Both the position numbers and the translations under genes were made by a program. From the NCBI GenBank assembly GCA_963790545.1, contig CAWBPA010000016.1:236224-300223 (forward strand): a stretch of DNA of 64,000 nucleotides, read 5' to 3'. The notes beneath the pieces were generated by a model, which was not told the DNA's origin, made no database searches, and saw only the letters and a program-made list of their open reading frames with translations. Numbering within the stretch: the stretch's first letter is position 1; each line of letters begins with the position of its first letter. Positions 36,967 through 46,639 of this stretch are shown one piece after another. The stretch is from DATBJG01 sp963790545 (GTDB lineage Bacteria; Acidobacteriota; Vicinamibacteria; Vicinamibacterales; JAMQPK01).

Positions 36967-37302
36967 ATGGGTCGCAAGCTGTATGTCGGGAACCTCCCTT
37001 ACGAGACGGGCGAGACCGAACTTCAAGACCTTTTCAGCAAGGTCGGGCAGGTCGACTCGGTGCGCGTCATGCGTGACATGGCGACTGGGCGCGCGCGCGG
37101 TTTCGCATTCGTGGAAATGGCCACCGACGAGGAGGCGCAGAAGGCGGTTACCGAGCTCAATCAGGCGCAGCTTGGCGGTCGAACCCTGGCGGTCAACGAA
37201 GCACGACCCAAGCCGGAATACTCCGGCGGTGGCGGTGGATTTGGTGGCGGTCGCGGCAAGGGCGGCGGCGGCGGCGGTCGTCGCCGCGAGCCCCGATGGT
37301 AG
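36967..37302 (+). CDS. RRM RNA-binding protein with Gly/Arg-rich tail
   Basis: A 111-residue protein. One RNA recognition motif spans residues 3-81: RNP2 is KLYVGNLP, RNP1 is RGFAFVEM. The Phe/Tyr residues that stack on RNA are present. The tail (about 85-111) is GGGGGFGGGRGKGGGGGGRR, as in bacterial and plant cold-inducible RRM proteins. It probably binds mRNA as a chaperone under cold or stress. The ATG with AGGAG 7 bases upstream is chosen over an upstream ATG at 36916. It is intact and lies just before the MFS gene, 22 bases downstream, which starts with GTG. Confidence 0.93.
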   Translation: MGRKLYVGNLPYETGETELQDLFSKVGQVDSVRVMRDMATGRARGFAFVEMATDEEAQKAVTELNQAQLGGRTLAVNEARPKPEYSGGGGGFGGGRGKGGGGGGRRREPRW

Positions 37303-37324
37303 TCAATCAGACTGACCGATCTCT

Positions 37325-38603
37325 GTGACCACGCCTCCGTCTTCTGAAGCGGCGGCCGCGCAGGCCGCCGCTCCTCCTCCCCGTTCCTCTCCGTTTGTCG
37401 CGCTCCAGCATCGCAACTTCCGGCTGCTCTGGTGGGGCCAGCTCGCGTCTTTTTCCGGATCGATGATGCAAACGGCCGCGATTCTGTGGCATGTCTCGCT
37501 GCTTGTGCCCTCCGATCGGAAAGCGCTGGCGCTCGGTCTGGTGGGGCTGATCCGCGTCGTCCCGATCATGGTGTTCTCGGTGCTGGCCGGCGTGGTGGCC
37601 GATGCGCTCGACAGACGAAAATTGATGATGTTGACGCAGTCGGCAATGGCCGTGATCGCGATCTCGCTCGCGGCACTGACCTTCCGCGGACTCTCGGAGG
37701 TGTGGCCGATCTATCTGCTTGCCGCGCTGAGCTCCGCCGCCGGTTCGTTCGATGGACCAGCCAGACAATCGCTGATTCCAAACCTGGTGCCGCGCGAGCA
37801 CCTGCCGAACGCCATCAGCCTCAATGCGATCATGCTGCAGACTGCTTCGGTGGCGGGCCCTTCCGTCGGTGGACTCATCATCGCGCATGCGGGTGTCGGC
37901 TGGGTCTATGTCGCCAACGCCGTGTCGTTCGTCTTCGTCATTGCCGCTCTCGCGATGATTCGTCACACGCAAGTCGCCCGTGCCGATCCCGGAACAGTGA
38001 GTTTGCGGCGCGATGAAGGAAGGGCTTCGCTTCGTCTTTTCAGCTCCGCTGATCCGATCGACGATGCTGCTGGACTTTTTTGCGACGCTATTTTCATCGG
38101 CAACGGCGCTGTTGCCGATCTTCGCGCAGGATATTCTGCACGTGGGTGCCCGCGGCTACGGCTGGCTCTATGCCGCACCATCCGTCGGGGCTCTCCTGAC
38201 GAGCGCCGCGATGGTTCGTCTTGTGGATATCGTCAAGCGGCGCGGCGTGGTACTGCTGTGCGCGGTCTTCATTTACGGCCTGGCCACAGTCGTCTTTGGC
38301 ATGTCCCGCGCCTTCTGGCTCACCTTCATCGCGCTGGCGCTTACCGGCGCAGCCGACACCGTGAGCATGGTCTTCCGCAACATCGTGCGACACATGGAGA
38401 CGCCCGATCATCTGCGCGGCCGGATGGTGGGCGTGAACATGGTGTTCTTCATGGGCGGGCCACAGCTGGGAGAGCTCGAGGCGGGGCTGGTGGCCAACTG
38501 GCTTGGCGCACCGATCTCAGTCATCAGTGGCGGTGTGGCCTGTGCTGTGACGACGCTCATTATTGCCATTCGAACCCCCGCCCTCAGACGATATCGGGCC
38601 TGA
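37325..38603 (+). CDS. MFS transporter, EntS/MFS_3-like exporter, one frameshift
   Basis: About 425 residues, 12 membrane helices. The entry FVALQHRNFRLLWWGQLASF and the loop motif VADALDRRKLMMLTQ (motif A) place it in the enterobactin-exporter-like MFS_3 group; SFDGPARQSLIPNLVPREHL and RNIVRHMETPDHLRGRMVGV are the matching loops in each half. The frame changes near 38003 by +1. The GTG at 37325 is used. The stop codon (38601-38603) overlaps the hairpin that follows. A second exporter of the same group is at 51016-52321. Substrate unknown. Confidence 0.87.
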
Positions 38604-38665
38604 AAAAGGGGTCGGGAGTCTTTTCGTCAACAGTCTCAAACGAAAAGACTCCCGACCCCTTTTTC
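38602..38665. terminator. Perfect 25-base inverted repeat, likely terminator
   Basis: GAAAAAGGGGTCGGGAGTC with TTTTCG (38602-38626) is mirrored exactly at 38641-38665, with a 14-base loop. The GC core and the A/T ends (CCCCTTTTT) resemble a bidirectional intrinsic terminator. It begins within the MFS stop codon and lies 100 bases before the ferredoxin gene. Confidence 0.8.
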
Positions 38666-38768
38666 ACTATTCCACATATTGAAACGACCTTCCGATTGCT
38701 TCATCCGCAGAGTAGAATGGCGACCAAGCGCGCCCGAAGGCACGCTCGACCTACTTGGAGGATTCCTG

Positions 38769-39137
38769 ATGCCGTTCATCATTACCGACCCTTGCATCGG
38801 CACCAAAGACAGTGCTTGCGTGGACGTCTGTCCCGTCGACTGCATTCATCCGAAGAAGGACGAGCCGGAATTTGAACAGATGACGATGCTGTACATCCAT
38901 CCGGAAGAGTGCATCGATTGCGGCGCGTGCGTGCCGGCTTGCCCGGTGACGGCCATCTACGACAGCACCGACTCGACCCCCGCATCGCAAAAAGATCTGA
39001 TACCAGCCAATTTCGTGTACCGCAACGGCGATGCCGACGCGATGGCGCAAGCCGAAGCGATCGTCCAGCAGCACGTTGCCGCGCATCCGGAGCTTATGGC
39101 GATCGATCCCAAAGAGCGGCAGGCGGCACATACGTAG
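38769..39137 (+). CDS. Two-cluster ferredoxin (7Fe/8Fe type)
   Basis: A 122-residue cytoplasmic electron carrier. The first Cys set is CIGTKDSACVDVCPVDC, in which the middle spacing of the first motif is longer, as in 7Fe ferredoxins with one [3Fe-4S] and one [4Fe-4S] centre; the second set is CIDCGACVPACPV. The length and the C-terminal helical tail (AMAQAEAIVQQHVAAHPEL) fit the FdxA-like family. GGAGG is 8 bases before the ATG at 38769. Partner enzymes are not in the window. Intact. Confidence 0.92.
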   Translation: MPFIITDPCIGTKDSACVDVCPVDCIHPKKDEPEFEQMTMLYIHPEECIDCGACVPACPVTAIYDSTDSTPASQKDLIPANFVYRNGDADAMAQAEAIVQQHVAAHPELMAIDPKERQAAHT

Positions 39138-39142
39138 GAAGG

Positions 39143-39190
39143 GTTAGGAGAGGTTGGGACGGCTGGGAGAGGTTAGAGACAGTTAGGACT
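39143..39190. repeat. GGTTAGGA-type degenerate array, left
   Basis: GTTAGGAGAGGTTGGGACGG, then GGGAGAGGTTAGAGACAGTTAGGA, directly after the ferredoxin stop. It is mirrored by TCCTAACC words at 39361-39416 on the far side of the next small gene. Confidence 0.7.
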
Positions 39191-39195
39191 TGACG

Positions 39196-39357
39196 ATGAT
39201 TCGTACGCTACGGCGCTTCCTCACCCGGCTGCGACTGTGGCGTGGGCCGCTCCCGCCGGGCTCGCCACGTGATCCCTTCGCGTGGAAACCAGCGCCTACG
39301 AAGCCACGGCCGCACGATCGAAAAAGTTCGGTGGCTGTCGCGGAGCCTGACGACTAG
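39196..39357 (+). CDS. 53-residue basic Pro-rich protein
   Basis: An intact frame from an ATG at 39196: basic N-terminus MIRTLRRFLTRLRLWRGPLP, a DPFAWKPAPTKPRPHDR middle, and a SSVAVAEPDD tail. The strong bias to Arg/Pro and the acidic end look non-random. I recall short proteins with a DPF.WKPAP.KP pattern next to other genes in acidobacteria but cannot name a family. The gene is bracketed by inverted GGTTAGGA/TCCTAACC arrays, and follows the ferredoxin by about 60 bases. It could be a small RNA-binding or ribosome-associated protein, or a spurious frame. Confidence 0.55.
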   Translation: MIRTLRRFLTRLRLWRGPLPPGSPRDPFAWKPAPTKPRPHDRKSSVAVAEPDD

Positions 39358-39360
39358 TAT

Positions 39361-39416
39361 TCCTAACCACTCCTAACCACTCCTAACCCGTCCTAACCCT
39401 TCCTAACCCTTCCTAG
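39361..39416. repeat. TCCTAACC octamer array, right
   Basis: TCCTAACCACTCCTAACCAC followed by further CCTAACC words, at least six copies with small variations, ending just past the stop of the EamA-family gene (39403). Confidence 0.8.
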
Positions 39417-40276
39417 CGTCCGCCGTTCCCACCACGAGCAGCAGCGCGATCCCCACCGTCATCACCAGCATACCGGCCGCTTGAATTACCGACATTCGCT
39501 CGCCGAGAATCAACCACCCCCACGTCACCGTGCCAATCGGCTGTGAAAGAAGAATCACCGATGTTTCGAGAGCCGGAAGGCGTGGCAGCGCGATGCCGAG
39601 CAGAATCCAGGCGACCGCCTGGCAGATGACCGCCATCACGATGAGCCATCCGTGAGCAGGCCAGCTGATGGCGACGGAAAATCGCGGATCGAATGGCGCA
39701 AACGCCAACGAGCCGAGCGTCATCCCAATCGTCACGTCGAGCACAGGTCCTGGTGGCGGCACAAGCCCCCGGTTAGAGTCGCGGAACAACAACTGAAACG
39801 CGGCGTAAAAAGCCGCTGCGGCCACGGCAAGGACGACCCCGCTCGATTGGATCCGTTCCGTACGCGTCCGAGCGTCCTAGTCCAGAGATCAGCACGACGC
39901 CCGTCAGCACGACCGGGACGAGGACCATGGCCATCCGGCTCGGGCGTTCGCCGTGTAGCATCCACGCAAGAGCGCCAACAAAGATGACTTGCGAGTTGAC
40001 GAGTACTGTCGCCAGTCCGGCGCCAATATCAAAGACCGATTGATGCCACAACGCCAGATCTAGCGCGAGAAACACCCCGGCACCCATCGCCCGCCAACGC
40101 GCCGCCCACGGCCGTGTATCGGAGGGCCGCGTCATCAGCCACACGCAGACGAGCGCCGGAAGTGCGTAGAAGCCCCTGAAAAACGCCGCCGTCACGGGCG
40201 AGACTCCCGACAGCCGCAGAAAAATCGCCGAGAACGAGATGCCGAGGACGCCGAGCAGGGCGAAAAGGCGGATCAA
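39403..40276 (-). CDS. EamA/DMT family transporter, one frameshift
   Basis: About 290 residues with ten membrane helices in two EamA repeats. The first starts MIRLFALLGVLGISFSAIFL and has ALDLALWHQSVFDIGAGLAT with VLVNSQVIFVGALAWMLHGE at the repeat's end; the second ends LSQPIGTVTWGWLILGERMS, the matching segment. These transporters export amino acids or other metabolites. The frame changes near 39868 by +1 in a GGGG run. The last codons overlap the TCCTAACC array. Convergent with the 53-residue gene. Confidence 0.87.
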
Positions 40277-40417
40277 AAAACGGCTCGATTAGGCAGACAG
40301 AAGTCCAGAGAAACCGGAATTTTATGTGGCCAACTGCTCAACATTCTATGTCTTCCGGGCAGAAGTCTCAGAGTCCAGGGAGGGAATAGACATTGCACTA
40401 GACGCTGGCACTCAACC

Positions 40418-40762
40418 ATGAAGGTGCTGCAGAGCGGGAACAACGAACCTCTGAAGACGGCCGTCCACGGACTGGCTCTTGGAACGGCCGCGCTTTGCGG
40501 TGCCTACAACCTGGCGGCATGGCTCGTGCGACGCCAGAAGCACCTGGCCATCAATGCGGTCATGTACGGGGCAGTCGTGATCTGGGAGTTCACGCATGTG
40601 CGCCATCATCTGGCGGCACAGCGTCCGGCTCGCAGGCGTCACGTACCTTCGACCGATACTGTCAGGGCGGAAGCCAGTCAGGCAGGTGCATCGTCGCCCG
40701 ATGCTCAATGTCAGGGTGCCAGCGCACCTGGCGCAGGCCATCGTGTCATCAAACAGCCGTGA
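40418..40762 (+). CDS. Small membrane protein
   Basis: A 114-residue frame. Residues 12-32 (TAVHGLALGTAALCGAYNLA) and 42-62 (HLAINAVMYGAVVIWEFTHV) look like two helices joined by a basic loop WLVRRQKH. After HHLAAQRPARRRHV the sequence turns Ser/Ala-rich and less protein-like and overlaps the end of the hybrid kinase by 14 bases, so the real protein may end earlier through an unrecognised shift. No family recognised; the His in both helices and the ending HVRHHLA are notable. Confidence 0.55.
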   Translation: MKVLQSGNNEPLKTAVHGLALGTAALCGAYNLAAWLVRRQKHLAINAVMYGAVVIWEFTHVRHHLAAQRPARRRHVPSTDTVRAEASQAGASSPDAQCQGASAPGAGHRVIKQP

Positions 40763-43209
40763 GCGCCTGGAGGCGGTTCAGCACATCGTCGAGGCGGTCT
40801 GCGGAGAATGGCTTCGACAGCAGCGGGATGCGGGTGCGGTCGATGAACGACTGCGAGTCCCCGTCGAGCCGATCGCTCGCGACGAACACGAACCCGCGCG
40901 CCGCGGACGGGTAGCGGTCGGCGATTCGCGCGTGTAGGGCAAGGCCACCCATCTTCGGCAGCTTCACATCACAGAAAATCAGGTCGTAGCGCCGCGCCTC
41001 GAAGAGCGACAGCGCGACCTCACCATCGACCGCCATATCCACGGCATACCCACGGCGCATCAGCAGCCGCTGAAGCATCGCACGCAGGATCGGCTCGTCG
41101 ATCTGCCACGAGCACCCGTCGCGCTTGACCGGGCGACCCACCATCGGTGGCCTCCGACTTCGCAGGCTGCGAAGCAGGAATCGTCAACCTGAAGCAGGCG
41201 CCGGAATCCGTCGGAACGATGGCCAGCATTCCGCCATGTGCCTCTGCAATTCCGAGAGCGATCGACAGACCGAGGCCCGTGCCCTCACCGACGCCCTTGG
41301 TGGAAAAGAACGGCTCGAATACCCGTCCGGCAAGCTTGGCGGGGATTCCAGGCCCACTGTCGTGCACGTCGAGCACCACGTTCGAATCGACCAGCCTGGT
41401 GCGAAGCATGAGCTTGCCGCCGACATTGGTGGCGCGCATGGCCTGCTCGGCATTGAGAATCAGGTTGAGAATGACCTGCTGAATCTCTTCGCGGTTCACC
41501 CACACAGGCGGTAAGCCCTCGGCGTAGTCTTCTTCAAGCTTGATGTTGGCGGTCGTGAATTCGTACGCGCGCAGCGCAATGGTCGAGCGGACGAGGTCGC
41601 TCATGCTGTGCAGCGAGCGCTCGGCGGACGATCGCCGCACGAAGGCGAGCAGGTTCCTGACAATCTTTCCGGCCCGCACGGCTTCGGCGCGGATCTGCTC
41701 GAGATCGCGCCGGTCCTGTTGTCGCTGTTCCGTCTCGATCGAAGAGCTCCGTGAATCCGAGGATGGACTGCAGGGGATTGTTCAGCTCGTGGGCGACACC
41801 CGACACGAGCTGCCCGACCGCCGAAAGACGTTCGCTGTGGATCAGCTGATCGCGGAGCCGCGTCTCTTCCGAGATGTCCCGCTCCACCCGAACAAAATGC
41901 GTGACGACACCATCGGCATCGGCCAGCGGGACGACCGCCGTTGCCGAGGGAAACGTGGTGCCATCCTTCCGGCGACGCAAATGCGTGCCGCGCCAGACAC
42001 CTGTTTCGCGGACTCGCCGATCCGTCTCATCGAGCTGAGCTCGCGTTTCTTCGGCAACCAGCTCATAGGAGTCCATGCCGATGAGCTCTTTCAGGTCGTA
42101 TCCGAGAGCTCGACAAAACGCCTCGTTGGCATGCTCGACCCGAAGGTCCTGCGAGACGATGACGACCAGTTCGTCGGCATGTTCCACAGCCGCGGCCAGC
42201 AACTGTGCCTTGGAGTCGGCTTTCTTCAGCTCCGCTCCCATCTCGTGCAGCTCCGCTCGCTCGACGGCAAGCCGTGCCATCAGCAGCGGCAGGACCGAAA
42301 CGACCGTGACCGCGGTCGACAAGTCGCGGAATCCACCAAGCGCATCCGAAGGGTTCGTCGTGCGAAGCAGGTAGTCGATCAAAGGAATGAGTGCGAGGCC
42401 ACTGAAGATCACCCAGGGACGCGAAGGCGCCTGGTCTTCTTCAACGGTTTCCGGGACTAGCCTCGGCCGAGCTCGGCGCAGCCGACGCAGCCCACGGGTA
42501 GAACGCAAACGGCAGGATCCAGATGAAGTCGACGACCGACGCACCGCGGTAGCTGGCCTGCCAGATCTCGAGATTGCTCAGCGTGAGCGTGACAAAACTG
42601 ACGAGTTGTCCCAGCGCCAGCCGCCGATACGTCAAGTGCCAGCTCGAGTGACGCGCCACGAACATGGCCGTCGCCATGCCGACCACGACAAGCAATCCCT
42701 GGAGCTCCGAGAGGAGGACCAGCGAGGACGACGGCCGGTCCGACGTCAGCGGCGAGAGATCTGGACCAATGACGAAGTGTGAGTAGAGAAAGCCGGTGAG
42801 AACCGCAATGCCCGCGATGTCGACCGCTGTTGTCGCGGCTGACCGGTCACGCGGACCGCGATGAGGTTGCGCCAGCAGCGCGAGCAGGGGCGCAACCGCG
42901 CCGAACAGGGCAAACACCGCGTGCCAGCCCAGCCACGAGGTGACCCGTGCCGAGCATGAGCTCGTCCACGGTCCAACCCAGCTGGCCGATCGCCGACATC
43001 ACGAGACCCAGGACAATCGTGGCCCAGAACAACCATTGGCATCCCGTCCAGGTGTGCCGTCGAAGGACGACGACAAGAACTCCTGCGAGCGGCGGCAACA
43101 ACAGCGCCGCGGCACGGAACCACAGTTGCGTGGTCGGATGACCGTCGAGAAGCGAGCCTGCGGTCACGTAGGCCAGCGAATAGACCACACCAATCGCAAG
43201 CCAAGTCAT
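40749..43209 (-). CDS. Hybrid sensor histidine kinase with PAS and receiver domains, four frameshifts
   Basis: About 818 residues after repair. The N-terminal third has about eight membrane helices (MTWLAIGVVYSLAYVTAGSL onward), a MASE-like sensor. A PAS domain follows (VVIVSQDLRVEHANEAFCRA), then HisKA with the phospho-acceptor His in SGVAHELNNPLQSILGF, a HATPase with N box NLILNAEQAM, G boxes HDSGPGIPA and GEGTGLGLSI. The receiver has the Asp in LIFCDVKLPK and Lys in LLSKPFSA. The frame changes near 42935, 42460, 41740 and 41125, each +1. No output regulator adjoins on this strand; the signal is unknown. Confidence 0.86.
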
Positions 43210-43568
43210 TGATGAGATCTTTTTCGGCGGGAAAGGCGGGTCTCAACAGAACGCGTTATGAAGAGATGTGCAAGACAAGGAACAATACGTGTGCCTCAGG
43301 AGGGCACATCGTGCCGGAACAGAACAATCGTCTGGATTTTGCGCACGGGCGCGCGCGCACCGGGTCGCGGTTGTAGGACGGACTATACTGCTTCGATTGT
43401 TTGCGCGCTGAACTTCGTGAATGCGCGTTGCGAAATTGCAGTACATAGGCCGGGTCCTGCTCCTTGACCCGCTCCAAGCGGGCCTGTAAAGCAAGACCCC
43501 GCTCTGCGACGTCATTTCGCAACGTGGGCGTCAGGCATCCGAGCGCAAACAGAGGCTGGTGAACCCGC
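43210..43568. other. Divergent control region between two signalling units
   Basis: About 360 bases between the hybrid kinase start and the response-regulator start. Promoters for both must lie here, but no convincing box was identified. A frame for a 69-residue peptide (43258-43467) exists; it has low protein character and no ribosome site. Confidence 0.4.
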
Positions 43569-44257
43569 ATGTCTCGAGTGCTGGTCGTTGAAGACGACAA
43601 AGACATCGCCGCGCTGATTGGGCGCTATCTCTCGAAGGCCGGCTACACGACCGAGGTCGTCAACAGTGGTGCCGATGTCGTCCCCCGTGTGCGACAGGAT
43701 CCACCGGCCTTATTGATTCTCGATTTGATGCTGCCGGGTGTAAGCGGGCTTCAGATCTGCAGCGCGCTACGGGCCGAACCCACGACGTCGGCCGTTCCCA
43801 TCATCATGCTGACAGCGCGGGGGGAGGAGGCCGATCGCGTGCTCGGCCTGGAGCTCGGCGCCGACGACTATGTCACCAAGCCGTTCAGTCCGAACGAGCT
43901 CGTCGCCCGAGTGCGTGCGCTGTCTGCGCCGATCCTCGGCACGCGTGGTCACCGAGAAAGTATTGCGATACGGCCCCATCGTGCTGGACTCCGAACAACA
44001 CATGGTCTCCATTACAGACGATCCGGTCAAACTCACGGCGAAAGAATTTCTGCTTCTCCAGGTACTTGATGCAGCGGCCGGGTCGAGTTGTGACGCGAGA
44101 TGTACTGCTGGCGGACGTGTGGGGCTACGACTACCCCGGCGAAACACGGACGGTTGATGTGCATGTCCGGCGTCTGCGAGAGAAAGCACCGTATCTTGCC
44201 CAGGCACTCGTCACCGTGCAGCAGTTCGGGTACAAGCTTCTGGATCCAGCTCCCTGA
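43569..44257 (+). CDS. OmpR/PhoB family response regulator, two frameshifts
   Basis: About 229 residues. The receiver domain (1-120) has the acidic pair in VVEDDKDIA, the phospho-acceptor Asp in LLILDLMLPG, Thr in IIMLTARG and Lys in DDYVTKPFSP. The winged-helix output domain contains VKLTAKEFLLLQVL, RPGRVVTRDVLLADVWGYDY and the recognition helix region TVDVHVRRLREK, ending FGYKLLDPAP. The frame changes near 43925 (an extra T before CTGCGC) and near 44065, both +1. It is followed 6 bases later by its likely cognate kinase, resembling PhoB/PhoR order. Confidence 0.88.
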
Positions 44258-44262
44258 CCGAT

Positions 44263-45586
44263 TTGCCATTCCGCATCAAACTCTTCATCGCGACGCTTGC
44301 CACAGCGCTTGTGACGCTGTTGGGTTCATTCACACTGACGCGTGGGATGGCAGTCTTGTCTGCCCTGGCTGCGGCCGTGACTGATTGCCTGGCGGGTGTG
44401 GGAGCCCATGGGACGACGTCTGAGCAGCGTCATTCGAATTGCCCGCCACTATGCCTCGGCCGACCTGCCGCGATGGCCCGACGACTACGGAGACGATGAT
44501 GTCGGGCAGATCGTCCGCGCCATGGATCAGGCGGTCCAGGAGCAACGGCGCCGGCTGTCGGATCTGGGCCGCCATCGTGCCCGGATGGAAGCGATCCTGG
44601 CTGAAATGGCCGAAGGCGTCCTGATTGTGGATCGGCAGGGACGCGTCCAACTCATCAACGAGGTTGCACGGCGTCTGCTTCCGGGCCGAGTGACCGCCGG
44701 CGACCACTACATCGAGACCGTTCGCCATCCGGGCATCGTCGAGGAACTGACCGGCGCGTTGCGAGGCGAGCGTCCCGATCCCCTCGAGGTCACGCTCGCG
44801 GATGGACGACGGAGCCTCGCGGCCCATGCCACTCCGGCGTCGGACGCCGCCGGCGGCGGCGCGGTGCTCGTGCTGCACGACATCACGGCCCTGAGAACTG
44901 CCGACCGGATTCGCCGGGACTTTGTGGCTAATGTTTCGCACGAGTTGCGGACTCCTCTGACGGCCGTCCGTGGGTATATCGAGGCGCTCGAGGATGACAC
45001 GCTCGGTGCAGAAGAACGCCGGGAGTTCCTCGGGTATCGTGACCCGCCACACCGACCGGATGGAACGCCTGGTGAGAGATTTGCTCCGCCTCGCACGCAT
45101 CGAGGCCGGTCAGGAAATCCTGGATATCGGACGCTGCGATGTCGGAGGGATGTTCCATTCTCTTGAGGCGGAGCTCGACACTCAGATTCGGGCCCGACAG
45201 CTGACCATCGAGTTCCAGGTCGCTCCCGGACGCGGCGGTTGTCATGTGCGACGCATCACAGCTGCACGACGCGCTTCGCAACCTGTTCGAAAACGCCATC
45301 AACTACTCACCGGAAAACGGGCCGGATCGAGTTGAGCTCACGGGTCGAAGGCGATCACATCGTCCTGTCGGTCGCCGACCAGGGACCTGGCATACCAGAC
45401 AGCGATCTCGAGCGGATTTTCGAGCGCTTTTACCGCGTGGACAAATCACGCACCCGGGACCCCGGAGGGACGGGTCTTGGCTTGTCCATTGTCAAGCATC
45501 TCGTGGAGTTGCACGGGGGCGGCGTGGCCGTCACCAACCGTCAACCCCACGGGGCAGTGTTCAGCATTTCGCTACCCAAGCGATAG
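44263..45586 (+). CDS. PhoR-like sensor histidine kinase, four frameshifts
   Basis: About 440 residues after repair. It starts (TTG) MPFRIKLFIATLATALVTLL with two helices close together and no large periplasmic part. A HAMP-like linker (PMGRRLSSVIRIARHYASAD), PAS (EMAEGVLIVDRQGRVQLINE), HisKA with His in FVANVSHELRTPLTAVRGYI, N box NLFENAINYSPENG, G boxes VADQGPGIP and GGTGLGLSIVKHLVELHGG follow in order. The frame changes near 44390, 45035, 45240 and 45325, each +1. Six bases behind the response regulator, so one operon. A phosphate-type signal is possible by analogy only. Confidence 0.86.
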
Positions 45587-45622
45587 AAGTTGAGCCATTC
45601 AGACTTGAGCCTTCAGACTTTC

Positions 45623-46415
45623 CTAAATCCATCCGCGCATCCAGTAGTACGCGATACCAATCAGCTCGTGCAGGACCAGTTCCGTGAGCTCCAATCCGCT
45701 CGCCGACGGCAGGAATGCTTTCAGCGGCGACGTCCCTGGGAACGGATCGGCGCGCTCGGCGGCAGGCGATGGAACCACGTTCACACCGCGCGCTCGAAAC
45801 ACGGCCGCGGCGCGCGGCATATGCGTCCCTGACGTGACGAGCACATACCGATCGACCCCGTGAGGTCGCAGCAACTCAGGGACGTGCAGCCCGTGGTCGT
45901 ACGTGTTCCGCGAATGCTCTTCAATCAGAATCCGACTGGCGGGCACTCCCAATTTCACCAGCTCATCCCGCATGAGGGCGGCTTCGGAGAAACTACCCGG
46001 CCAGCCACCGAGCATACCGCCGCTGACAACGACCCACGGGTCATTCATCAGTCGGATACACACGCGCCGCCTCGAGGATGCGTAATAACGTGGGGCCGGC
46101 CAGCACGTCAATTTCGCTCCCACGTGAACGGTAACGGTGTGTCCCTCCGCCGAGTACCACGAGAGCCATGTTCCCTGGTCCGGGCTCGACGCGCGTAAGC
46201 GGCGTCAACCCGGCACCCATCAACGAAGCTAACCAGTCTCCGACGAATGGCGTGCTGAGCACCCAGAAGGCGAGCAGAACTCCGGTCAACCAGAGTCGCC
46301 CCCATTTGTATCGCTTGCGGGTGTAAAGGAGCGCGACGCCCAGCACGACGGCAAGAAGAGCCAGCCGTGTGCTGTCAAAGAAGAAGTCTTTCAGTGCCTC
46401 GACCGCAGCGCTCAC
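45623..46415 (-). CDS. YdcF-like DUF218 membrane protein, one frameshift
   Basis: About 263 residues. GTG start at 46415, with the stop of the preceding gene overlapping as GTGA. Two N-terminal helices (LALLAVVLGVALLYTRKRYK and WLTGVLLAFWVLSTPFVGDW) precede a DUF218 domain: ALVVLGGGTHR, DPWVVVSGGMLG, RILIEEHSRNTYDH and YVLVTSGTHMPRAAAVFRAR. YdcF and its relatives (SanA, ElyC) are linked to envelope or peptidoglycan processes. The frame changes near 46047 by +1. Last gene of the metallopeptidase/ATP-grasp operon, which suggests an envelope-related product; inference. Confidence 0.85.
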
Positions 46416-46639
46416 ACGGGTCTGCCCGAGGCCTCGGGATGCGGAGGGAGTGTCTGCAACTCTGCCCGAAGGTCTCGGGCCCGTTCGAAGAGCGTGGTCT
46501 TGTCCGGGTACAGTTCGCGAAGGATGATCTCCGTGCCGCGGCGCATCTGCAATTCTGCGCCTGTGCAGCAGGAAATCATCACACACGTCGTTTCGTGTTC
46601 ATCGTCCGCGCGCCAGAGCACGACAGGCGCTTCGTTCAT
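46412..46639 (-). CDS. Small Cys-containing protein between ATP-grasp and YdcF-like genes
   Basis: A 75-residue intact frame, MNEAPVVLWRADDEHETTCV then MISCCTGAELQMRRGTEIIL and helical RELYPDKTTLFERARDLRAE. Three Cys, two adjacent (SCC). Its ATG overlaps the stop of the ATP-grasp gene as ATGA, and its stop overlaps the start of the YdcF-like gene as GTGA, so it is translated with both. No family recognised. In amidoligase operons a small protein can be the substrate, carrier or leader; this is a hypothesis only. The length and Cys cluster make a metal or thiol role also possible. Confidence 0.72.
   Translation of the reverse strand: MNEAPVVLWRADDEHETTCVMISCCTGAELQMRRGTEIILRELYPDKTTLFERARDLRAELQTLPPHPEASGRPV

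Noticed and set aside
39361..39416. CRISPR array or telomere-like repeat
   Set aside because: Octamers are contiguous without spacers and degenerate; no Cas gene in the window.
43258..43467. 69-residue plus-strand frame between signalling genes
   Set aside because: Cys/Arg-rich, no ribosome site, no family.
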